Positions 33,903 through 43,770 of a stretch of DNA of 64,000 bases are shown in pieces. The first letter of the stretch is position 1. Each line of letters starts with the position of its first letter. Origin of the DNA: Dactylis glomerata (Eukaryota > Streptophyta > Magnoliopsida > Poales > Poaceae); contig QXEO01000531.1 in the NCBI GenBank assembly GCA_007115705.1, forward strand, positions 10,748,828-10,812,827. The letters are read 5' to 3'. Under the pieces are notes generated by a model. It saw nothing but the letters and a program-made list of their open reading frames with translations, made no database searches and had not been told where the DNA came from. Both the position numbers and the translations under genes were made by a program.

Positions 33903-34772
33903 ATGCCAGGGGTTCCCAGGGAACTCGTCGAGCACGCACTTAATGTGGATCCTAAAGCAAAGCCAGCCAAGCAACCACTAAGACGATTTGACAAACCCAA
34001 AAGAAAAGCAATAGCATCAGAGCTACACAGGTTAGAAAATGCCGGATTCATCAGAGAAATCAAGTCATCAACCTGGGTATCCAACCCAGTCATTGTACCC
34101 AAGAAAAACACAGACGTACAAAGAGTGTGTGTCGACTACACATCTCTCAACAAGCACTGCACAAAGGATCCCTCCCCGCTACCTCGCATTGATCAGATAA
34201 TCGACTCAACAGCAGGGTGCGCCAGGCTTTCCTTTATAGATGCATATTCTGGTTATAACCAGATCAAACTGAAGAAAGAAGACGAGGAAAAGACACCTTT
34301 CATCACACCATACGGCGTGTTCTGTTATCAAGTCATGCCCTTCGGCCTCAAAAATGCAGGGGCAACCTACCAGCGGATAATGCAAAATTGCCTCGGAAGC
34401 CAAATAGGACAAAACATCCAAGTCTACATCGACGACGTGGTCATCACTACAAGGAAAGAAGAGTCCCTGATCAGTGATTTAGCAGAAACCTTCGACAACC
34501 TGAATAGGTACAAGCTCAAGCTTAACCCGACAAAATGCTCTTTCGGCGTATCAGCAAGACAACTCCTGGGGTTCCTAGTATCAGCAAGGGGAATAGAAGC
34601 AAACCCGGAAAAGATTCAAGCAATCCTAACAATGGGAAAACCGACAAAATTGCATGACGTACAAAAGCTTGTAGGTCGTGTCGCAGCATTAAGTCGATTT
34701 GTCGCTCTATTGGGGGAGAAAGCACTCCCTTTCTATGCACTCATGAAAAAATCAGATGATAAATTCGAGTAG
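33903..34772 (+). pseudogene. Element D reverse transcriptase
   Basis: 289 open codons covering the RT fingers, palm and thumb: VPKKNTDVQRVCVDYTSLNK, FIDAYSGYNQIKL, MPFGLKNAGATYQRIM and the catalytic YIDD at 34425-34436, then LLGFLVSARGIEANPEKI. The order and motifs are those of Ty3/Gypsy RT. The frame stops at a TAG (34770-34772) where a Trp codon is expected, separating RT from RNase H. The upstream part (33637-33902) is the linker, with stops at 33636 and near 33838. Confidence 0.85.
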
Positions 34773-35909
34773 ACAGAAGAGGCGGATGTAGCTTTCGCGC
34801 AGTTGAAAAAAGTGCTCTCCACACCATCAGTGCTGGTCGCACCAAATGAGAAAGAGCCACTACTACTCTACATCGCTGCAACACACCAGGTGGTGAGTAC
34901 AGTATTGGTAGTCGAAAGAAGTGAAGAGGGGAAAGCTCACGGTGTCCAGAGGCCAGTATATTTCGTGAGCGAAGTACTATCTCCTACAAAACAAAGGTAC
35001 CCGCACTATCAAAAGCTCTCATACAGTGTATTCACAATAGCACGAAAACTACGGCAGTATTTCATGGTACACCCAATCATAGTGGTTAACGAAGCACCAC
35101 TATCCAATATATTGAATAATCCTTCAGCAACAGGACGTGTCTCCTTATGGGGAATTGAGTTATTACCCCTGGACATCACGTACAAAAAGCGAAAGGCGGT
35201 CAAATCACAAGTTTTACCAGACTTCACAGCAGAGTGGTTGGAGTTACAAAACACAGGACCACCAGATCTGTCGAGTGTATGGACAATGTACTTTGACGGT
35301 TCAAAAAGATTCCAAGGCGCAGAAGCAAGAGTAGTCCTGATATCACCACAAGGCGACAAGTTGAAGTACGTGTTAAGGATGAGTTTTCCCCAAGCTTCCA
35401 ACAACGAAGCCGAATACGAGGCACTGCTCCATGGAATGAAAATGGCAAAAGCATGCGGAGCAACTCGACTAAAAATATTTGGAGACTCAAATCTCGTCGT
35501 CCAACAAGTGATGAACAAGTGCGACGCCATCAGCGACAACCTGACAGCATACAGAAACATATACTATTATCTCGAAGGAACATTCGATGGATGTGAAGTT
35601 TCGCATGTTAGTAGAACCAGTAATGAGGAAGCCGACAATTTAGCAAACATCGGATCTCAATGCTTACCCATACCGCAAGGAGTCTTTTGGGAAGAAATCA
35701 TAGAAAGATCAATAAAGAATAGCAAAACCTCGACTACAGAGGAGCAAGGCCAGCATCAAGCAACAGGCTCGGGGGCTGGAAAAGCAAGTACAACAGAACC
35801 AGAAGAGGTTATGATGTTCGAAGAAACTTGGATGCAGCCATATCTGGCATACATAATAAACAAAACAATACTCGAAGGCATAGTAGAAGCAAAGGGGATA
35901 ATACGGTGA
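34773..35909 (+). pseudogene. Element D RNase H plus second (archaeal-type) RNase H
   Basis: The first half (about 34803-35230) is the ordinary but weakly conserved Gypsy RNase H region (LYIAATHQVVSTVLV, VYFVSEVL, YSVFTIARKLRQYF). The second half (35270-35660) is a separate RNase H with TMYFDGS, NNEAEYEALLHG, FGDSNLVVQQV and NEEADNLA, supplying the D-E-D-D set. A second RNase H of this type is the hallmark of the Tat lineage. The frame ends at a TGA (35907-35909) where CGA is expected. Confidence 0.85.
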
Positions 35910-37097
35910 TCCAAGGCTTTCGTCGTGTTACAAGGAAAATTATACAAGAAAAGTATAACAGGCGTCTTGCAAAGATGCGTCACTCCTCAAGAAGGGCAAG
36001 AAATCTTAAAAGATATCCACGCAGGAGTATGTGGACATCATGCTAGCAGCAGAGCAATTGCAGCCAAAGCCTTCCGTGCAGGATTTTATTGGCTCACAGC
36101 CATTGAAGACGCGAAAGATATAGTGAGGAAGTGTGAGGCCTGTCAACGCTTTGCATCTCGGCCACACACGCCAGCAGCAGAGTTACAACCAATACCATTA
36201 TCCTGGCCCTTTGCGCAATGGGGTCTCGACATGGTAGGAAAATTGCACAAATCTTGGCCAGGAGGGCATGTTTATATGTTGGTGGCAGTCGACAAGTTCA
36301 CCAAGTGGGTAGAAGCAGCCCCAGTAACAACCCAAGATTCTAAAGCCGCAATAAACTTCGTCAAGTCCATAGTCTTTCACTTCGGAGTACCACACAGCAT
36401 CATCACAGATAATGGTACAAATTTCACATCAAAGGAGTTCAAGGACTACTGTGAAGGATTGGGAATCAAATTGAAATTTGCATCTGTAGCGCATCCAAAG
36501 ACAAATGAGCAAGTCGAAAAAGCCAACGGCTTAATATGCAACGGGATAAAGAAACGACTATTGGCACCCCTCGAGAAAGCCAAGCACGCTTGGGTAGACG
36601 AGCTACCCTCCGTGCTCTGGAGTCTACGAACTACACCCAATACAGCTACTCAAGAAACACCTTTCTTTCTGGTCCACGGTGCAGAAGCCGTGCTTCCAGT
36701 CGAGATCACACACGAAGCTCCAAGAATCGCGGCGTATGATGAGACAACTTCTACAGAAGCGCTTCAGGACGATATCGATGCACTCGACGAGGCGAGGGAC
36801 GTAGCACTCGCCAGAGCCACTCAATATCAGCAAAGCCTATGAAACTACCACAGTAGTCGAGTTCGTCCATGATCTTTCGTAGTGGGAGAGCTAGTCTTAC
36901 AACTCAAGCAAGACGGACATGGAAAACTCGAGTCCCCATGGGTGGGACCTTACATCATGACAGAAGTAATACCAGGAGGAGCTTATCGACTACAAGACAA
37001 AAAATGGGGAAAGACGAGAGCAGCCCGTGGAATGCAGAGCAACTACGATGTTTCTACGCATAGGCGACATAAGGCGACAAAGGATTCTTTGAGTTGA
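35910..37097 (+). pseudogene. Element D integrase
   Basis: Zinc-binding N-terminus (GHHASSRA ... CEACQRF, about 36035-36155), then the DDE core: D in WGLDMVGKL, D in ITDNGTNF and E in NEQVEKANG. The C-terminal part is GKLESPWVGPYIMTEV (36900-36970). Two TGA codons (36840-36842 and 36870-36872) sit where CGA is expected and split core from tail. No chromodomain follows, as expected for Tat. The next 150 bp to F hold 3' region sequence with a CTCGGGGGCT motif (37179-37188). Confidence 0.85.
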
Positions 37098-39141
37098 CCT
37101 TCTGAACCCAAAACATGAGGCCATAGGTCGGGTTCCTTGGGTCAACTCGACAATACGTGTAAATATTTTATTTTCCACTCGGGGGCTCAGACCCTCAAGT
37201 CGTATGAAATAAAGATTAACAAGTTATTATTGAGATATGTGATTATCTCTGTAATGTCCCAGCACGTAGGACAATATCGGGGTAGAATAGAGGGGTTCTG
37301 TGCATTTCATCTGAAATTATGGGGGTTTTTCGCGCTTTTGTTACTAAAACCTAAGAGTGATCGAATCTCTCTTCGAGGGGGAATGGTGAACTCTCGAAGT
37401 GCTAAAGATTTGGACATGACCTCTTTTGATCAATTGATTGTGGGAAACAATTAAGTTGAATGATTAAAGCCTAAAGGACATTTGAAAATTAAAACTTGAA
37501 TTTGAATTTGAATCTAACTTAAATTCAAATAGCACATTTAGAAAGGATAAAAGATTCAAATAAGAAAAACTTTGGACTTTATTAATTAACAACACATTAT
37601 ACATTGTCTTTACAATGTTTATGAATAAAAGAATATTACAACAAGGGACATTCATAGAATATTACAATCTGAAGCTAAAAGGAAAATAAAGAAAAAAAGA
37701 AAATACAAGTTATGATTAAATCCTAATCTATCTTGATCATCAAGTCATTCTTCTTTTCTTCTTCATTCTTCTTATTACCTGCATACAAGAGAGAATACAA
37801 AAGGAAAGGCCACCATGGTATTACAAGTGTCAAGCAAATTTAAATGAAGCACTGTTGATAATCATCAAGAGGATGATCTTATCAACATGACTCACACCAA
37901 AATATCTGCTTGAACCAATCTGGCCAGCCAAGCCACCAAGCAGGCAAGCAGCTGGTCACCAGATGCACGTTTAGGAGGTGTCAAGACACCAGCACACAGG
38001 GAGAAGTATAAAAGAGAGCACTGTGTGTGAAACTGGTCGACTAAGAACCCTAGCCGACCAGCACACAGCACCATCACACCATAGCACCTGCACCAGCACA
38101 TAGCACCAGCACCAGCACACCACAGCCAGCACAAGTTCTCTCTGCTCATGAGTTGAGCATCAGGAAAGAATTCACCTCACCAAATCAAACCAATAGCCAA
38201 AGCCAAAGCAACATGGTTACTTAAACAAGATCAGGAGCAGCAAGGAGCAAGCCAAGCACCTGGGAGGTGCAGGGCAGGCAAGGTGGGAAGCCAAGCACAA
38301 CGAGGTGCAGGGCAAGCCACTGGGAGGAGCAGGGCAAGCATAAGAGCCATTGATCAAGCTTAACCAAAAAGGCATCATCAACATCACCACAGCTACTCAT
38401 CAAAGCCAGCACAAGACCAAGGTATAACTAGGGCTTGAATAGCATGAGTAAAACCTTGCCAGCATCCAAATTCTTGCATACACAAGCAATTAACAGCAAT
38501 GAAACCCTCAGCACCAAATCCTTCTGCTAAGCAGAACACTTAGGAGGTTTTGGGGAGGTTTTTCTCCTCAGACTTACAGAGAAGTGCTCTGTAAAATCTT
38601 CATAGGAAGATTTAGCCAATAGGAAGCAAACCAACAAGCAATAGCAAGAGTAAAAGCCTCAGACCATGCATCCTAGGCTAAGACTAAGATCATCATGAAG
38701 GTTTGTTCTTATCAGCAAGGTTATTGCACAATTTGATGATCTAGCCATTGATAGAATCACCAAGCATGTTTAACATCACTAACATCAGCCATCCAATTTA
38801 ATTATCAAGCAAAGATTGTGAACCTCACATGGAGGAAGCACAATCAACACCTAATAATAACAGTTGCATGCTGTTAATGAATAACTTGATTTAGAAAGCA
38901 ACAAAGCCTTCAGCAGCATACAAATCAAGCATGAATTACTTGATAAATACAATCATCACTGAAACAATGTTTTCAGTTCATAAAAGGCAACAGGAGCATA
39001 ACAAGCTCAAGCTTAGCATGTTATTATCATCATTAAGATAATCATATGAAATTAACTGGCAGCAGTTTGCACTGCAAACCAGAGAGCACCAATTAGACAA
39101 TTAATAATCATAAAGTAAGCATTTCCAGCAAGCAACACTGA

Positions 39142-39168
39142 ATTCAGTTAAGAAGCTCTTAACTGAAT
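39142..39168. repeat. Perfect 12-bp-arm palindrome in F 5' LTR
   Basis: ATTCAGTTAAGA, 3-base spacer, exact complement. Also at 50247-50273 in the 3' LTR. Confidence 0.9.
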
Positions 39169-39250
39169 ATCATGCTAACAGTAGTCACCATATCACAGAT
39201 ATCTGAACAAGCTAACAACACTGGGGAGAATCCCAGTGAAACATATCAAG

Positions 39251-39275
39251 TTCAGTTAAGAAATTCTTAACTGAA
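39251..39275. repeat. Second palindrome in F 5' LTR
   Basis: TTCAGTTAAGAA, 1-base spacer, exact complement, with nearly the same arms as the palindrome 85 bp upstream. Also at 50356-50380. Confidence 0.9.
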
Positions 39276-39314
39276 TCTTGCACTAACGATTGCACAGCAT
39301 ACAGAGCATCACAA

Positions 39315-39418
39315 CACAAGCTCTAGCAGAGCAGCAACAGCAATCACAGCACAAGCTCGAGCAGAGCAGCAACAGCAATCACAGCACAAGAGTGAGCAGA
39401 GCAGCAACAGCATAGCGC
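39315..39418 (+). repeat. 35-bp tandem repeat, about three units, F 5' LTR
   Basis: The unit starts CACAAGCTCTAGCAGAGCAG and is rich in CAG/CAA. A matching array lies near 50418-50520 in the 3' LTR. Confidence 0.8.
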
Positions 39419-39419
39419 A

Positions 39420-40062
39420 GCATAGGCAAGCATGCCTGGCTCACAGAGGAGCACAGAAGCTAGGAGGAGGAGGAGAAGAACTCACTGGAGTGCTCACAGA
39501 GGAGCACAGTGGAAGACCATGGTGGTGACACGGCGGCGCAGCCACGGTTGTGGCGACAAAGCCACCCTCCAGTAGCTGCACCGACGAGGAGGCGGCGACA
39601 TGCTCATGGCAGAGCATGGCACAGTGGCGGCGTCGGGGTTGCGGTGGCCGTCCAACCGACGTGAAGCCAAGAAGATCACCACCAGCACTGCCAAGCACAG
39701 GGAGAAGCTCCAGCAAGCTCGCCGGAGAAGATCGAGCCACTAGGGCAAGATCCACAGAGGCGGAGCTCGACGGCGATGGCGGCGATTGGAGGCGGGGATA
39801 ACGAAACCCCGCGGTCAAAAGGTAGAGCGCAATGTGGCGAAGCGGAAGCGCCAGAGAGCGGCGGCGGATCTCGCCGGAGCCCGCCGGAGCTGGGCGAGGG
39901 GCGCGTCGGCGACGTGAGTCTCCAAAGAGGGTAGGGTTAGGGTTTCGACCAAGAGAGAGAGAGAGTGAAGGGGGGCGGCTGAGCCGGGCCGAGCCGGTTC
40001 GGTCAAGCCACCTTGGTGGACTGACCGGTGGGCCCGGGCTGTCAGCCCATCTTTTTATTTTT
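39420..40062 (-). other. Gene-like antisense GC-rich block in F LTR
   Basis: On the minus strand this looks like the 5' end of a grass gene: a GGGCCCACCGG segment, a (CT)n run, AACCCTAACCCTACCC, then a GC-rich open stretch (39818-39441, 125 codons, Pro/Ser/Val-rich). The matching block at about 50530-51170 in the 3' LTR is similar, but its ORF differs in length and end. I do not recognise a protein family. It may be a captured gene 5' end or only a CpG-rich promoter. Confidence 0.3.
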
Positions 40063-41606
40063 GATTTAATTGTTTTGAGTCAAAAACCTTTAAGAAAAAC
40101 CCTAATCTGTTTAAAAATAAACCAGAAAAATACCTAAAATAAACAAAAAATAATTAGCAATTATTTTAGCTCTTTTTATAAGTTTGACTCCATTATGTGA
40201 ATAAAATAATTTCATGAGTCATTTACACAAAAGAAAAAGGAGTAATTATTTTTGGCCTAAAAATACTAAAATTTGTGCAATTAAGCAAATTTGACAATTC
40301 TTAAATAAAATTCCGTTCAAGAATATTTGATAAATATCCTTGAATGAAATTACCCTTAATATATATTCTTTAAAATCATAAAAAGAATATATCAAGTTTA
40401 ATACGCAAATAAACCATTTCTGGGGGGAAATAATTCCAACACACCATAAAGCATGCATTTTCTGGAATCTTTAAACATTGCCCTTAATGGACAATGATGC
40501 TGTTTTTCAGAATCCGAGGTCCCGGGTCACTTCAACAAATCCAACTGCACTACCTTGCAGTTTGCAGGCAAGTTCACTCTTGCTCATATCTCTTGCTTAA
40601 CTTTAGCAAATTACTTGCAAATATACCGGTGGTATTATTATCACTGCATCTAAAAGCAAAAGGTTCTCTTTTCATAATTAATATGATTAGCTAGTTATCG
40701 ACCCGAGTGGTGGTAACCTAGGATGGCTGGCAAATGGAACCACGGTAAGATTGTTGTGGTGGAGGTTCCATTTGTTCGGGAAAGTGAACCCTAGGACTTA
40801 ATAACAAATGTCGCCAGTGATTCTAGCGCCGTAAATTACGGTCAACCATGAGATCTGGAATGGGACGGAGAAGTCAGCTGTATCTTTTTCCTCTCGCATG
40901 CCAACAGATCAGTAGTCGAGTGTTGTCCTGCGCGGGCTACTATAGTGCATAGTGGGGGAACAGAATTTCCTGCTGGGCTGCCTATAGTATAGGGGGGATA
41001 AGCTTGCTAATTGATCTATGATGGATTGTAACGGTCATCCAGATTAGTCTACCCATATTGTATAGGGGAGGGCACCAGGGGTCTGGATCAGTCTACCTAT
41101 GGGGTCATCCATAGTGTAAAGGGGAGGACTAGTGCGCCAATCGGTCTGCATATGGGTATAGGGGATGATGGACTTACCAAAGGGTGGGTCTGTGGGGTCG
41201 CGGAGAAGAACAGTGATTGGCTTGGATCATTAACTGGGCCCCATACCAAGGAAGTATGGACGGGAAAGTATGCCCGGTTGTGCAGCAAAGTGTTAATCTC
41301 TCATGGGTACAAGTGACCACCTCTGCAGAGTGTACAAAAAGTATCAAGATACTCCCTGTTCCGGGAAGGAGCTGCGAACGCGGCAGGAAAGGAGCCCATC
41401 GAAGTTCTAATAAACCTGTGAAGGCTGACGGACATAGTTCTTTTAAATAAAAACAATCTTTGAAGAAATGATTATAAAACTACATTTGACCTAAGACTTT
41501 CGAGTCGGGGGTCATAGCTAGTGCATAAAACACCTCTATCCTGTTAAATGAACTTGTTGGGTAACGCTCGTTACTCACCCCATTCCCTCTTAACCCTTGC
41601 TTAGAC

Positions 41607-41759
41607 TTGGAGGGCCAGAACGAGGAGATTGAAGGCGCATCGGAGGACTACGAGGACATCTGCTATGAAGAACCGGACCTTTCCGGTGGAATCGAAGGCG
41701 TGGATTACACGATCGTCTATGGAAACAACGAAGGAGCCGAGGAGGAGGCCGACAACTAA
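41607..41759 (+). CDS. Small acidic ORF at the end of F 5' LTR
   Basis: 50 codons, Glu/Asp-rich (EDYEDICYEEPDLSGG, ending EGAEEEADN), lying 320 bp before the primer site and preceded by an acceptor-like TTGCTTAG. No in-frame ATG is seen, so it would need splicing from an upstream exon or be non-coding. The 3' LTR copy (52730-52882) is also open. Of three differences noticed in it, two are silent and one is Ile to Val. Confidence 0.3.
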   Translation: MEGQNEEIEGASEDYEDICYEEPDLSGGIEGVDYTIVYGNNEGAEEEADN

Positions 41760-42081
41760 TAGTATAGGGTAGTAGCTTAAGTCACAGGAACCCTATAGAA
41801 TAAAGTGACTTCAGCCAGTTATCATGTTTAGTCTACTTCTATCAATAGTAGTTAAGGTTTATAGCATCAAGGTAGAACCTATTAGTGTTCCTCTTTGGAC
41901 CGATGAGGAACTGGAATCCTTTGTAAGATTATGGCTTGTAATATTAAGTTCTTGAATAAAGACCGCTATGTTTCTGTTGTACCACTCTGAGGGATGTAAT
42001 ATTTGTGAAATGGTACTTCACGAGTGTTATGTCAACGACTTGCATACTACAACATGCAGTGGTATGCTGGGTCACCACAGT

Positions 42082-42093
42082 TGGTATCAGAGC
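42082..42093 (+). other. Element F primer binding site (tRNA-iMet)
   Basis: TGGTATCAGAGC, the standard complement of the initiator tRNA-Met 3' end, 2 bases after the LTR end. Confidence 0.9.
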
Positions 42094-42300
42094 AAAAGCT
42101 TTGACCTTAGATTGGACGCCTAGTTAATGGGAATGACCTGTAGGAGTCAAATAGGAATAGTAAAGAGTTCTCTAAAATTGTTGTGGCGTTATTCACTTGA
42201 GAATAACAAAGTCATACTTTTTAGTGTTACAATTCTTTATTGTTACTATGATGATGCATCATATACTAATTTTCTTTATTTTTTTATATAGACTGCCAGG

Positions 42301-43479
42301 ATGGCACGCACCAATCCGTCAAGGACCGTGCAAGTTCGAGATGTGACGTTGGATGAGTATGATAGAAACCTATCCGATCTATTACGGGGCATCCTACAGG
42401 AGTGCGGGTGTGAAACCCGTATACCTATCAAGAAGTATGCATATTATGAGGGTAGAGTCTTCCAGAAGTACAAGGTAGGGATCATGCTTCCTGCCAAATT
42501 GGGCATGAGCGTGATCATGCCAGCTAGAGAAGCACGTACGGTTAGTACCGCATATAAGATAGCTGTCATGAAAGCCATCACTGATATTCGTGAACACAAA
42601 ATAGAAAAGTTGTTAGGTACTAAGTTCACGCATATCCCACACGACGAGGAAGGAGAAGATCCTTGTCGGGATAGCTACAAATTTGCGAAGAGACACCCAC
42701 ATTCCGCAGCAGAGCACATGGACAGGTGTAAGCATCTGCTTAGTGTGTTCTATCACGTTCACGGAGCTTTAGTTGGGGAGATACAGAGTCTAGTGGACGA
42801 GATCACCGAGTCGACACATACGGGAGAAACTTCCGGACCACCATGAGTACATACTCTGTGGCATACGGGGGAAACTTCCAGACCACCACGAGCACCTACT
42901 CCAGCTTTCTCCGCTGGAGACTTTATTAACCTAGATGAGGAGGAAGATCCCGAGGAGCGGGAGTTCGAGCCTGAGTCTGAACCGGAGATGCCACCAGCAC
43001 ACTTTGCACACGGCTCAACTGGAGCCGGATATGAGGCAGGTTTGGAGTCATGGGGAATGCCACAGAACGACAGTTTTGGGGGAAACTCCATGGGCTGGCA
43101 TTTTGGCAAGTACATGGGAACGGCCGGAGATCCGATTCCGTGTGACTCGGAGCACGAGGTCATGAGTCAGTTTAGGGTTGCTCACCGCACCGGAGACGTG
43201 GTGGGGAGGCCTATAGAGATCGAGTCGGATGACGAGGGAAAGTTACCAAGCTATATGGAGCAAGGAGAATGCTCGAGACCCAAGATGGAGAGAAGTGCCA
43301 GTGAGGTTGTATACCCATCGTTGAGCGGTTATCTGGGGATGACTGACTTCAACTTAGGGCCTACACCCGATATCGACTATATGCCGGCGGAGTCATCTTA
43401 TACCCCTGCTTCAGTTAGGAGGACATCCGGAGTGATAGGATGTACACCGGGGATGTATCGGGAGTTTAACTATCCATAG
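42301..43479 (+). pseudogene. Extra ORF of F between primer site and gag, one stop
   Basis: A frame of about 392 codons opening MARTNPSRTVQVRDVTLDEY, interrupted only by a TGA at 42844-42846. The first part is a compact globular-looking sequence (RGILQECGCETRIPIKKYAYYEG, HSAAEHMDRCKHLLSVFYHVHG). The second is acidic and low in complexity (NLDEEEDPEEREFEPESEPE), then Gly/Ser/Pro-rich. The TGA lies in a tandemly repeated segment (CATACGGGAGAAACTTCCG and CATACGGGGGAAACTTCCA); the second repeat has CGA at that codon. I do not recognise the family. Confidence 0.55.
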
Positions 43480-43770
43480 AAGACTACCATCGATAAGGAG
43501 GCGATATGTTGTAACATATGTACCATATGTGTATTATGTAGTATTTGTTTTCGCAAATGGGAATAAGTGAGTGTAGTTACTCACAGGTGCAGTGTGTAAC
43601 ACTATGTTGTTTTTACCCATGTATATACATGGTATATGTTTGGTGTGATTTGGCCATGTTTTATTTGGATTTTATTGTGTGACTAACACTGTGCATAAAG
43701 TTGAGCTCAGAAAGCATGGGCATGGTGTAACTATGAGTTTTGCTTGATGTAACAGGGTTAGGGGGATAAA

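Larger units (their letters stand above)
37250..42079 (+). repeat. Element F 5' LTR (4830 bp)
   Basis: TGTAATGTCCCAGCACG...GGGTCACCACA. In order it contains an AT-rich part, a CACCAG-rich array (38060-38130), two perfect palindromes, a 35-bp tandem repeat and an antisense gene-like GC-rich block (39420-40060). Further on are quasi-repeats of TATAGGGGA spaced about 60 bp (40930-41170) and a small acidic ORF (41607-41759). No host gene is called inside. Confidence 0.95.

Noticed and set aside
35009..35560. Antisense 183-codon ORF across D RNase H
   Set aside because: Shadow of a strongly recognisable RNase H frame on the plus strand.
39315..39418. CRISPR-like spaced repeats
   Set aside because: The 35-bp units are directly adjacent without unique spacers, in a plant LTR; it is a tandem repeat.
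39934..39952. Telomere-like GTAGGGTTAGGGTTT in the F LTR
   Set aside because: Only two units, adjacent to a CT-repeat; a telo-box-like promoter motif, not telomeric DNA.
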